Shown: positions 1 to 13,200 of the stretch, piece by piece
Position numbering within the stretch: the first letter of the stretch is position 1
Layout of the letters: every line of letters begins with the position of its first letter
NCBI GenBank assembly: GCA_016938175.1
Contig: JAFGVE010000027.1
Span: 1-64,000 of the forward strand
Reading direction: 5' to 3'
Origin: Campylobacterales bacterium
Lineage (GTDB): Bacteria; Campylobacterota; Campylobacteria; Campylobacterales; Sulfurimonadaceae
DNA length: 64,000 nt
The notes under the pieces: model-generated
What the model was told of the DNA's origin: nothing
Database searches by the model: none
The model's input: only the letters and a program-made list of their open reading frames with translations
Position numbers and translations under genes: made by a program

Positions 1-138
1 CTTACGCTTTTCAGTTTCCGTTTCGTGGAAACGGCGAGCACGAGCTTCTGTAACGATTAAGTTACGGTCAGTCTGCTTCTTGAAACGTCTGTAAGCTGCA
101 TCAAAATTATCATCATGGCGTAGTACGATACCAGGCAT
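1..138 (-). CDS. rpsU: 30S ribosomal protein S21 (3' part cut by window start)
   Basis: Reverse complement of 1-138 translates [46 protein letters not shown], typical S21; not in ORF track because it is truncated. Confidence 0.93.
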   Translation of the reverse strand, partial: MPGIVLRHDDNFDAAYRRFKKQTDRNLIVTEARARRFHETETEKRK

Positions 139-181
139 ATCACATCACCCACTTTCTTAAAAATTGGATGCAATTATAGCG

Positions 182-403
182 TTATTTATTTTTTTTAGCA
201 ATAGATGTGTCTTCTTTGTTTTTTCTGCACTCTGAACTATCTGCCATAGAGAAAAAACATTTTGCATTTTTAGAGACCCTATAGATAAAATATCCCAAAA
301 TAACAGCACCGAAGATGAAGCTTCCATACCCTTGAATGTTATAACCCTGTTCTAAGAAGCTATATCCGGCAAAAAATAAAATACCGGCAATAATCAGGCA
401 CAT
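182..403 (-). CDS. small membrane protein, hypothetical
   Basis: 73-aa ORF with hydrophobic N-terminal half, directly downstream of the MOSC gene on the same strand. Confidence 0.5.
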   Translation of the reverse strand: MCLIIAGILFFAGYSFLEQGYNIQGYGSFIFGAVILGYFIYRVSKNAKCFFSMADSSECRKNKEDTSIAKKNK

Positions 404-418
404 AAAGAACTGCTTTTT

Positions 419-1117
419 TTATATGTTGAGGTCATTTTGCCACTCCTGTAATCCACTCTCTGCCCCTTTATATCGCTTATGTAGAGACTCTTTATAGGCT
501 TCTGAAAGTTTACTGCAGGCTAGTATTTCAGGTATCTCTTTTTGATGTTTTTTAGCATCGAAAGAACATCTGTTCACATACTCAATGGTAAGTTGAGGGT
601 AGTCTCTAGAGATGAGTTGTAGAGTGTCATTTTGGGATATTTTTCCCTCTTGAAGCACTCTCATATAAAACCCTGACTTATGCTCCTTGACAAGGAGTGC
701 AGTAAGGTTTTTTATACCTGTTAAAGTTGAAATTTTCCAGCAGGGTTGTCTTGGTTGAGAAACCTCAAAAAGTACCTCTCCACATTCAAAAATATCGCCA
801 ATACACACCTCGCTATCGTCCAAGTCAACTATAGTGATATTTTCACCAAATAACGGCGTTTCAGAGGAGATGTTGTGTTCTTTTTGGAGAAAATCGTAGG
901 CTTTTTGACTGTATACGCAAACGGCTTTATCTATGCCTCCATGATTTTCTCGATCTCCTTGAGAATCATCCAAAAAACCTTCTGCGTTTATGAAGAGTTT
1001 TTTGTCTGATGGCATCTGCTGTTTTTTGTACGCGGAGTTATAAAGGCCTTTACTTTTGTGTTCCATGGTATTTACTTGACCACAGTAAATAGCTTTGATT
1101 GTTGTGTGAGGTTTCAT
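419..1117 (-). CDS. MOSC domain protein, YiiM-like
   Basis: 232 aa; LFGENITIVDLDDSEVCIGDIFECGEVLFEVSQPRQPCWKI is a typical MOSC core. Confidence 0.85.
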   Translation of the reverse strand: MKPHTTIKAIYCGQVNTMEHKSKGLYNSAYKKQQMPSDKKLFINAEGFLDDSQGDRENHGGIDKAVCVYSQKAYDFLQKEHNISSETPLFGENITIVDLDDSEVCIGDIFECGEVLFEVSQPRQPCWKISTLTGIKNLTALLVKEHKSGFYMRVLQEGKISQNDTLQLISRDYPQLTIEYVNRCSFDAKKHQKEIPEILACSKLSEAYKESLHKRYKGAESGLQEWQNDLNI

Positions 1118-1201
1118 ATTTATCTCTTAAAATAAACTCTATATTCTCCATAGTGTAGCAGAATTTAGGCGTTATATTTAATAAGTGAGAATGAAAAATG
1201 C

Positions 1202-1207
1202 TATAAT
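1202..1207 (+). promoter_or_regulatory. candidate -10 (TGCTATAAT context) for the giant RTX gene
   Basis: TATAAT about 40 nt upstream of ATG 1249 in AT-rich DNA. Confidence 0.45.
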
Positions 1208-1248
1208 CAGTGATTAATGTAAAATATCAATAATCAGAGGTTGTTTAG

Positions 1249-4200
1249 ATGGGTAAGAACCAAGCAGTGAATTATGTTCAAAACGATGTCATCATTCAAG
1301 TCTTACCCTCTAAAGGCAGTGACTTACAAGTTTTTGTAAGACCTGAAGATACAATTCGTTTTCCTGTAGATATTCCCAATGCTCTTTACCAGATAGTTGG
1401 TGGAGATATCATTATGCAGCTTCCAAATGGAGGAAGTGTAACTTTCGTCTCTATGGGGCTACTAGCCTTTATGGAAAATGATGTAAAGGTAAAATTTCCA
1501 GGTGGTTCTTTTGGAATTGAGGAGTTACTCTCTCAAATTGATGAGGTAAAAGAGTCACCTGTTGAAGCGACCATTACAGATACTTTTGTCGCTTTAGAAG
1601 AGGATTTTTCAGACACACAAGAAGAGCAAAAAGAGGAGAATGAAAACTTCTCGATGATATTGCAGGAGGCTATACCTCAGCCTGATACAGCCGAGTATAA
1701 AAAACCTCAAGAAGAAGTGTCAAAGCCAAAAGACGAACCTCTGGATAACAGTTATGATGCTGTCTATAAACCTACAGATGACAACCCTATAAACGTTAAC
1801 ATTTCAGAAGTAAGTAATGCTGTTGAGGCAGGATTGAAGTTTACTCTTACGGCGTATCAGACACCACGAACAGAAGTAAAAGATGGTTCTGGAGATGTAG
1901 TTGAGGTTGGTGGTGGAGGTGGAAGTATCTATGGTTCGCAGGTCGATACACCAGAAGCACAATTTCAAGTTGAAACCTTAGATTACTCTATTAAAGCAGA
2001 CACTACGATAAACACTGCTGCAACTATTATTTATGCTGATGCCCCTAAGCTTTTTAAAACAGACCCTGCAGATATTACTTCAGAATCACAACTTGCACGT
2101 GATCTCTCAATTAAGCCCGAACAGCCAGTTGGTTTTGGAATCAGTCAAATTAGCATTAGTAACTTACCTGATGGATTTAAAATAGTTGGAGCAACACTTA
2201 CAAGTAGCGGTGTTTGGGAAGTGCCCCTGGCGACTTATGATTCGCAAGGAAATATACTTACAGATGGCTTTAGTGTAAATGTAAATACAGGACGTGCACG
2301 TTTTACAATGATATATCCTGATGATCTTGCCGAAGGAGAAGAGATTACAGCTGTTATAAATTTTACTTCGACGTTTGATACTGCAAATTTACTTCCGGGT
2401 GAGAATGTAGATGCTCCTGATGTAACTTCTCTAACAGGTCAAGGACGTCTAAATTTTGTAACTAAAGAGATTGATTGGGACTCTACGACTGGCTATGAGG
2501 ACTTTATTGATGAAGACAACAGAGTTGTTTTAGCGACAAACCCAAATAACAATGTCATTTTGACTTCACATGGAGATTCAACTGTTTATGGCGGTGATGG
2601 TAGAGACATGGTTACTGCTTATGAAGGTGCTGATACTCTCTATGGTGCTAAAGGAGACGACACTCTTGATGGCGGAGATGGAGATGATTCACTTTTTGGA
2701 GAACTAGGAGAAGATACCCTTATTGGCGGGCTCGGAACGAATGTTCTTGATGGTGGCGATGATTTAGATAGTGTTGACTACAGTTTTATTAGTGATGCCG
2801 GAGGAGTAAATGTTGACTTAGGCACGCAAAGCGCATCGAGTGTAGGACTCTCTGAAACACTTCTGAACATAGAGCGTGTTGTTGGTAGTAGGTTTGCAGA
2901 TACTATTCGAGGCGATAGCGGTGCAAATATTTTAGAGGGTGCAGCAGGTGCAGACACTCTTGAGGGTATGCTTGGCGATGATACGCTTGTAGGCGATGAT
3001 GGTGATGATTTACTTGATGGCTCCGAAGGTGCAGACACTCTTTATGGTGGTACAGGGAAAGACTCTCTTATGGGGGGTGATGGCAACGATGAGTTATATG
3101 GTGAGCTTGGAGATGATACACTTTTTTATGACCTAGGCGATGATACGCTTGATGGTGGTCTGGGCGTTGACACTATGGACTTTAGAGATTTTGTCGGTGG
3201 TGTTGTCGCGTCTATTTATCAAGGCGATGTGACCGTTTCAAACAACACAGGAAACGATGTCATCTCAAATATGGAGATTCTTTCAGGCTCCGCCGAAGCA
3301 GATACGTTTACGGGTGGAAGCGATGATAATACATTACTTGGAAATGATGGAGACGATACTCTTCGTGGCAATGAAGGAAATGACTATTTAGTAGGTGGAG
3401 AAGGTGCAGACAGACTTCAAGGTGGAGCAGATATAGATACGCTCGAGGGTGGTAATGGAGATGACTTACTTTTAGGGGAATCTGGGGCTGATAAACTTGA
3501 TGGTGGTAGTGGGATTGATACTGCAGACTACTCCGATGAGGGTGCTATACGAACGACGCTTAATGAAGGAAACTATGTAGCTGTCAATGTTAGTGGAGGC
3601 GATAGCGACCAAATACGCAATATAGAGAATATTAAAGGTTCCAATACTGGAGATGATAGTATACAGGGGGATGGACTCTCTAATGTTCTTGATGGACAAG
3701 GTGAGAATGATATACTCGATGGAGCAGGAGGAGTTGATTCTCTAATCGGTGGTGCAGGGAATGATACTCTCAGTGGTGGTACAGGTGATGACTATTTGGA
3801 TGGTGGCAGTGGTAATGACACGGCTAACTATCAAAATGAGGGAAGAATTATTGTCACCTTACAAAATAGTGGCACATCGAGCGTCGATGTAGGCGGTATT
3901 GAGACTGATACGCTTTTGGATATTGAAAATATCACCGGTTCAAATAGTGGAGATGATACTATCATCGGAAATCTAGATGCAAATATTCTCAAAGGTCTTG
4001 GGGGGAGTGATACCCTTTATGGAGAAGAGGGAGATGACGTAGTAGATGGTGGTGATGGTGCAGATATTCTTTACGGCGGTGACGATCAAGATACGCTTTT
4101 AGGCTCATATGGTGATGATACACTCTTTGGTGGCTTGGGTAATGACATTTTAGATGGTGGTGTCGGAAGTGATACTATCTCTTATGAGGGAGCTACAAAC

Positions 4201-7200
4201 GCAGTCTCTGTACGTTTAGATACAGGGCTTGCAACAGGAGAGGGTGTAGACTCAATTTTAAATGTTGAAAATGTACTCGGTTCAGATTTTAACGATACTA
4301 TCAGAGGAGATGGAGAGACAAATACTCTTAGTGGTGGTCTTGGCGAGGATAGCATCTTTGGAGAAGATGGTGATGACACACTTCTTGGTGGAGATGGTGC
4401 TGATACTTTAAGTGGAGGTAGAGGCGTAGACAGACTTTATGGTGAAGACGATATTGGAACTCTTGATAGTTCTCTGCTAGATATGGCTTCTTATAAGGAT
4501 GTTACAAGTGGAGTCGGTATAAACGTTGACCTGCGAAATGACAATATAACGCAGGCTAAAGTCCTTAACGATGGTTATAACACAAGTGATTACCTTTATG
4601 ATATAGAGAATATTCAAGGAAGCAATTATGCAGACTTGATAATTGGTGATACTGGTGCTAACTATATTTTAGGTGAAGATGCAAACGATACCCTACAAGG
4701 TGGAGAAGGGAATGATACTCTTGATAGTGGTGCCGGTGATGACTCACTTCAAGGCGACTTAGGTAACGATACGCTTCTTGGAGGTTCAGGTACCGATACT
4801 GCTATCTATGCTAACGCTTCAAATGCCATAAAAGTAGATCTTGGTGTGTATGATGGTGCCGGATTTAATGTGAGTGAAGATGGAGAGGGCACCCAAGATA
4901 GGCTTGTTGGTGTCGAAAATGTTATAGGAACTGATATTTCAGCTGAATCTGACACTATTATAGGTGATAGTGCAAATAATATTATTGTAGGTCTTGACGG
5001 AGATGACACACTTAAAGGTGGAAGTGGTTTAGATACACTTGATGGTGGAGACGGCAACGATACTCTCTTTGGTGGAGCGGATGCAGACATTTTAGATGGT
5101 GGAGCTGGAGATCACGATATAGTTGATTACTCTGATGTAACTGCTAACGGTGTTAAGGTAAATCTTCAAACCGGTATAGCCACGGGGGATGGAGAAGATA
5201 GGCTTTATGGTATAGAAGATGTAAGAGGTTCTAATCTTGATGATACTTTAAGTGGCGATAGCTCCATTAATACTATTTATGGCGGCGATGGTGCTGATAT
5301 TCTTGAAGGCGGAGAAAAAGCGCTTGCTTCTTTAGATGCGGACTTATTATATGGTGAGGCTGGTGATGATACATTACGAGGCGATGGTGGATCAGATACA
5401 TTAGATGGTGGAGTAGGAAGTGATACAGCTGACTACTCTACGGTGACAAATAGTACTAACACAGGTATTGATGCAGATTTAACACGTATAACACAACAAG
5501 TTAGTGAAGATGGTTACGGTAGTGCAGATGAACTTATAGGTATTGAAAATATATCGGGAACGGAATATGAAGATATTATCAAGGGAAGTGACAATACAGC
5601 TGAGGTCAATATACTTTGGGGAAATGGTTCTGATGATAGCTTTATAGCTTCTGATGGTGCAGATAGCATTGTTGGAGGGAGTGGTAAAGATACTATTGAC
5701 TATTGTGCTCTAACAAATGGTACTAATAGTGGAATTGTGATGGATTTTGATTCTATTGTTGATGAGAAGTCTATTGTTAAAACTACAGCTACTGCAAGTT
5801 ATGTTGATAAGGTACAGAGTATTGAGAGAATTATCGCTACACAATATAGTGATGATATTAAGGGTGATGCTGGCGATAATGAGTACTTTGGTATGGGTGG
5901 AGATGATACTATTCTTGGGCAATCTGGAGATGATACACTTGATGGTGGAGACGGCAACGATACACTTGAAGGCGGTGATGGCGATGATTCACTCTATGGA
6001 GGTTCTGATACCGATACACTTGTAGGTGGTCGCGGTGATGACTTTTTAGATGGAGGTGCCGGTTTTGATACCGTGGATTATACCTCTGCAGGTGCAAAGA
6101 TATCACTCGCTGGAAGTACAGTTTCAGGAGCAGACACAGGCTTGGATATTTTAAATGATGTCGAGCTTATATATGCCACTTTGTATGGAGATACACTTGT
6201 AGGGGACTCTTCTGTAAACATTTTAGATGGACGAGGCGGAAACGACACAATTTTAGGTCTTGATGGTGCTGATACACTGTATGGATATACTGGAAGTGAT
6301 ACTATTAACGGTGGACTTGGTAATGATGTCCTTATAGGTGGTAGCGACGCGGATGTTAATACAGTTGGCTTTAATGAGGTACTCATTGGCGGTGTGTCTA
6401 TAAATGATCTCAATAGTGTCGTTAATGTAGACCTTGAATCAGAATCAAGTGCGACTGTACTCTCTTTTAATGCAGCTACGGCAGTGGTTGCAGGAACGGT
6501 ATATAGTTTTGATGTCAATATTGTAGGTGGTGCGACGACTAGTGTCTCTTATACTGCACAGGCCACAGATACTGGTGACACTATCATAGAAGCACTCTAT
6601 ACACAACTAAGTACTATAACCGGTGTAAAAACACTTCATGATGTGAGTAACTCACCAAATAATGATGTAGATTTTATTTCACATAGAATTCTTTTTATGG
6701 ATGAGTCAACTCCAAATGGTTTTACAGTAACAAATGTTGATCCGACACTGTTAGTGAGTGAACAAGCAGGTGTGGCAACTTCACTTAATACCCTGACTGG
6801 CACTACAGAAATTGACTTTCTTTTTGACTTTGACAACATCATAGGAACAGATATAGAGCTTGATGGTGGTGTAAGAGTTGGTGATACCTTAGAAGGAAAC
6901 AGTGCCAACAATTCCATTGCCGCAGGGGCTGGAGACGATACAATCTTTGTAACAGCGGGAACGGATATTTTAGATGGTGGAAGCGGTAGTGACTGGGTTG
7001 ATTACTCTAAGCAAACATCACGTGTAAACGTCACTCTTGATGATGGTTCAGGAATAGGTGTAGATAATTTTCTCGATACGCTCCAAAATATAGAAAATAT
7101 TCGAGGGACTGATGTAACTATAGGGGATACGATTGTTGGAGATGCTAACGCAAATATTATTATTGGCGGTAATAACAATAACGGCAGTGATTCCAATAAT

Positions 7201-10200
7201 AACTATGAAACACTCAGTGGTGGTGCAGGTAATGATACCATTTACGGAGATTACCTTGATACGCTCTCTTTAGTTGGAGGACGTGACATAATTTATGGCG
7301 GTACGGGAGATGATATACTCTACGGTGGTGCTGCAAGTGATAGGTTTTATGGTGGTGCAGATGCCGATACTTATATAGGTGGTAGTGGCTTTGACTATGT
7401 GCATTATAACGCTGATGATGGTACTAACACTGCTGTTAGTATAAATCTTACTACAAACGTTGTAGATGCACACGGTGATATTGCCAATGGCGAAAACCTT
7501 TATGCAGAGATAGAGTATATTTATGGAAGCGATGGAGGAGCGGACCTTTTTATAGGTGATGCAAATGATGCTTCACGCGATATAGATTTTAATGGACTCA
7601 ATGGAAATGATACTATCATTGGTGGGGCAGCAAATGAAGTCTTAATCGGTGAAGATGGAAATGATTTACTAACCGGTGGAGAGGGCGATGACTATCTTCA
7701 AGGAAATAACAACAACGACACGTTTTTTGCTTCTAGAGGAGTAGATACAATTAACGGTGGAACTCAGACTGATACTATGGACTTTAGAGCTGTAGCCGAC
7801 AATCCAAGCTCTATAGGTACAGACGTAGTTAATGGTGTAAACATAGACCTTTTAACCCTTCAGACTATAGGTGGTGTTGACTATGGCACTATCACAGATA
7901 ACGGGTTTTCTCAGACCAGTTATATAACAGGCATTGAGCTCTTTGAATTAAGTAATTTTAGTGATGAATTTATTGGGGATGATTTAAAAAACATTGTTAA
8001 TTTTTACGATGGAAATGATAGAGCCTATTTGAGTGCAGGAGGCGATACACTCGATGGAGGAAGCGGAGAAGACTGGTTAGATGCGACAAACTCGACAACT
8101 GGCGGTTCTATTTATCTTAATACTTCTATAGAAAATATGAATGGTGCTATAGGAAGTGTTTTAAACTTTGAACATATTCAGGGTTCTGCTTTTAATGACT
8201 TTATGTTGCAAGGAAATGCACTTGACAACTCTATTTTGGGTATGGATGGTGATGATACACTTGTGGGAAATGCAGGTAATGATTATCTTGATGGTGGCGT
8301 TGGTTTTGATACTGTGAGTTATAGTAGTTTTGGCGCTTATTCACCTGAGAAAATTGTTGTGCACTATGACACTGCGACTAAAACTGTGTCTGATGGTTTT
8401 GGCAATACGGATACCCTTGTAGATATAGAACAGGTTGTCGGTTCTTTGAATAATGATACTTTTTATGGCAGTACATCAACTGATACCTTCTTAAGCGGAG
8501 GAGGACAAGATACTTTCTTTGGCTCACTTGGAGATGACTATATCAGTGGAAATGAAACGGGAGTTGCTGCAAGTACGCTTAATTATAGCGCTACAGCAGC
8601 TGGAAACAAACTTATTTTAGACCTCTCAGCTTCAAGTGATCAGGCACAGATGGTACTAACAAGTGATGCATCGAAGTACTTTACCGATACTTTGACAAGC
8701 ATAAAAAATGTTATCGCTACGCAAGAGAGTGACACTCTTACTGGAAGTAGTGCAGACAACTCATTATATGGTCGTGGCGGAGATGATACTTTTATCGCTA
8801 CAGATGGAAATGACTTATATAATGGTGGTAATAGCAGTAGTGGGGATTGGGTTATTTATAATGCAACGAGTGCTATTGTCGCTGACTTGGTTGCAGGGAG
8901 TGCTTCAAAAGGTATTAACGGCTCTGTAGATGGGCTTACGTCAATAGAACATTTACAAACGGGAAGTGCTAATGATACGCTGACTGCTTCGACTGTAGAT
9001 AATACCTTTATAGCGAATGGTGGCAATGACACTATCTACTCTAACGATGGAAATAATATCTTTTATGGAGATGGAACAAATCTTGTTAACTCTGGAACAC
9101 AAGATACGATTCGTTATGATTTAGAAGATACCGGTAGTGGAGTAAGTGTAAATCTTACAACACAGAGTGCAACAAATGCTTATGGGAAGACAGAGACACT
9201 TTATAACTTTGAAAATGTTGTAGGAAGCGCTAACGCCGACGTTATTGTAGGAAATACACTTTCCAATAGTATTATGGGTGGTGCAGGTGCAGATACTATT
9301 ACAGGTGGAGCTGGAAGTGATTCACTTCTTGGTGCAGGCGGAGATGATATATTTAAATTTACGAATGCAGAGTTTGGAAGTGATGCTCGTGTAAGCGGTG
9401 GGGATGATAGCGATACCGTAGAAATAACGGATTTAGTGGCTATTACAGATGCTGATTTTGCAAATATAGACTCTTTAGAAAATATATTACTCTCAAGTAA
9501 TGCCGCACATTCACTCACTCTTGGTACAAATGCCGATACAGCAGGTATAACTCGTCTGGACGCAACAGCGGCTTTAAGCAGTAGTGTGGGTGTAGATATT
9601 TCTGCTATGAGTAATGCCATGTATATCCTTACAAGTAACGGTGCAGACAGTGTTGTGTTGGGAGGTGGAGCTGATACCCTAAGCGCAAATGGAGGCAACG
9701 ATACCATAGAGTATACTTCAGCTCTTCATGTAAATAATGCTCTCTCAGTACCAAGTGATACTATCAATGCTGGCTCAGGTGATGATACTCTTTATGCAAA
9801 TTCTGCTGAAAACTACGATTTTAGTGAAGCTACACTAACAAGTATAGAAAATCTACTTTTTTATCAAGGTGCAGCAGGACAAAATATCGTGCTACTTTCT
9901 GATGATGTTTTAGAGCTAACTAACGTCATTGGAAATACTACACAAACAAATACCTTACAGGTAGAAACGACTGTATCGACAGTTGATGTAGATCTCTCAA
10001 GTATCCTTGCTGACATCGAAGCTACTGTTATAAACGCAAACTACAATATAGCAAGTATACTCACCGGAAATACAAACAGTAGTGATACTATTAGCGGAGC
10101 GAATGCGAATGACACAATTTCAGGATTAGGAGGGGATGACATCCTCATTGGAAATGGTGGTAATGATACCTTCCTAGACGGCTCTGGAGATGATGTAATA

Positions 10201-13200
10201 GATGGTGGCCTTGGTAATGATTTAATGCAGACAAGTATCGCAAACCTTGATGCAAACGACACGATAGTCGGTGGTGCAGGAAGTGATACACTGCAGATAT
10301 TAGACGCTGTAAACAGCATTACTCTTACAGATGCAACTCTCACTAATGTAAGTGAAATAGAGACTATAGCCTTTGCAAACAGTGTTAATGAAATTGCACT
10401 TAATCAAGATGGCGTTAGACTTTTAGGGGGAAGTTCTACAGAGACATTTACTTATGACGCTGTTGATTTTGACAGTAGTGATACTCTTGATGGTGCCGGT
10501 GGCATTGATGAACTTGTTTTCACTACGGCAACTTCTAAAACCCTGAGTGATTTTGCAAACGTGGCAAATATAGAAAAACTTACAACTTCTTCAAGTGATG
10601 ATACTGTAGATGTAAGCGGAGGCAGTAATGGATTTAACACTATTACCTTAGGTGATGGAGATGACATACTAACTATTGATGCTAACAACGTTTGGAGTGG
10701 AAAAACACTTGACGGTGGAGCAAACACGGCAACTGGAGATACCTTAGAAATAGTAGGAAACGTAGCTGTTGACTTAAGTGCGGCTACAGTCATCAACTTT
10801 GAAAATCTTGTGGCACAGGATAACCTTTCACTTACTGTAAAACAGATAAACGATTTAGGTACGATTGATGTAGGTACAAATATACTCAGTGTCGTTGGTA
10901 ATGATGGTGACACAAGTATGAGTGCATCGGATATCACCGCTTCAGAGTTACGTTTCACTTCAGGAATGCAAAATCCAACGGTGGTAAGCGACATTCACAT
11001 GAATGTAGATGCAAGTGGCTCAAATCAATCCTTGACTATGGGTATTAATGCAGTAACGGACAAAACAGCTCTAAGTATTAAAGGTTCAAATGGTGGTGCA
11101 GACGTACTCAATGTTTCTTTAAATACGGGAGAAGCTATAAGTTCAGGTTTTGCAGTAGATAGCGCAGTTGAGAGTTTTAACCTCACGCTTACAGATAGTG
11201 ATCATGCACTTGATTTAACAAATGTACTGACAGAAACGACTCTCTTAAGTGGCAGTTCAGTGAGCCCAAGAGTTATATCTATAGATAACGCAACAAGAGA
11301 TATAGATGGAAGTGCTTTAAATGCAAATGAGTCTTTATTTATAAATGCGACATCGGCTACTAACACCATAACAGGTGGAGCAAGCAGTACAGATACTGTT
11401 GTTTTTGGAAGTGGTGATAGTGTCGGTGCCATGAGTGCCATTGAGATTATTAATGTTTTAGAAAACAATAATCTTGTAGGTAAGATAAGTAGCGATGTAA
11501 GTAGTATAAATATTAGTGCAGGCAGAACATTGACACTTCAAGCAAGTGATCTTGATGCAAATACACTGACTATAGACAATGGAGTTACAACTTTTAGTGC
11601 AGGTACGGCAGGTAATAATGACTACTCTGGAGTAACACTTACATCTGGAGCCTTATTGGAGATGAATGTAAATGCAAATCTTGATATTTCGGCTCAGGCT
11701 GGAGATGAGATTACTCAGGTAACGCAAGTAAACGTAGCAAATGCAAGAACATTTACCTTTAATGCAAATCAAAATGATGCAAATTTAGTTGTAAACGGGG
11801 CATCAGTGAGTGCTGATGTACGCATAGTCTCTACAACAAATGATGCTAATAATGACTTTAGTGGTGTTACAAACCTTGGAATTGGAAATATTATCTACAA
11901 CATTGTAAATAACGTAGATAAATCAGGAGAAGCTACAGATATACTTGGTGATATAGACACTTTAGAGATAGCAAGCGGAGTAAGACTCACACTTGATAAT
12001 GCCCAACTTGCAAATATACAAACACTCAATGGTTCGGGTGAACTCAGCGTTATAGGCGATGGAAGTGTTGACTTAAGTGCAATTCTAGGGAGTTTTAGCG
12101 GGGATGTTTTTATAAGTGATGTCGCTGCAGCAGAGACGATTACTGGTTCACAGTTTAACGATACTGTTACAATAGATGCAGGTGCGGGTGATACTATAAG
12201 TACACTTGCCGGTGATGATACTATTATACTTTCACAAAATGCTCTTGTTGTTGATGGTGGGAGTGGTAATGATGTAATTGAGCTTCAAGCAAGTGGACTG
12301 AATCTCTCTGCTACAACGTTAAATTCTATTGAAGAGATTCGCTTTAACACTGGAAGTACTTCGAATGTGACAATGAATTCAACAGATGTAAATTCCATAG
12401 CAATCATTGGAGATAGTTTTACAAATACTATCAATCTTGCAGACAGTGGAGTTATTGATTTAAGTAGTGCAACTCTAACAGATATAGATGTAATTGCTTT
12501 TAATGATGGTGCATCAAACACAATAACAGCAGATTTGGATGGTATTAACCTACTCTTAGGAGATAGTTCCGATACACTTTATATAAACGCAACAGCACTC
12601 AGTTCTGCTGATACTATAACTGGTGGTTTGGGCAGTGATACTATTGTTTTTACAAATGGCGGAACACTCTTAGACAGTGCATTTACGAATGTTAGCTCCA
12701 TAGAGTCTATTGTGTTTGCTAACAGTGCGACAAGCCTTACTCTTGGAGATGAGGCTGGACTTATCGCTACACTTACAGGGGGAACTGCAAGTGATACTCT
12801 TACACTTACCGGAAATGGATCGTATACAACTATCAGTGCTATAGAGACACTTAATGTTGATAAGAACATAGATTTAAGTGGTAAAATCAATGATGTAACT
12901 ACTATAAATGTTCTTCCTATAAATGGAGTGCTAACGCTCGATGCAGATGATTTTGCCTCAGCACTGCTTGTAAATAATGACAATACGCTGACGATTAATA
13001 ACGCAACAACCGCAAATATGGCAAACCTTGACCTCAGTGGTTCTACTGGGAGTACTACGATTAATGTAAGCAGTGGGGTAGTAGATTTTACAAATACAGA
13101 GTTTTCCGGTGATATAACAATTGTGAGTTTAGACTCTGTCATTCTCACAGCTGAGCAGGCAGATGGACTAACTATGGTTATAGCTTCAGGTAAAACACTC

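Noticed and set aside
5747-6106. Out-of-frame + and - ORFs (5747-6025, 5909-6106)
   Set aside because: Shadow ORFs with low-complexity composition inside the giant gene
8595-8625. TAAG-like motif (YSATAAGNKLIL) resembling a LapG cleavage site in the giant protein
   Set aside because: Located mid-protein rather than next to an N-terminal retention module, and no LapG/LapD gene in the window
2580-9350. Regularly repeated short DNA motifs that could be mistaken for a CRISPR array
   Set aside because: Repeats are degenerate, in-frame and code for GGxGxDxLxGG; no constant repeat/unique spacer structure and no cas genes
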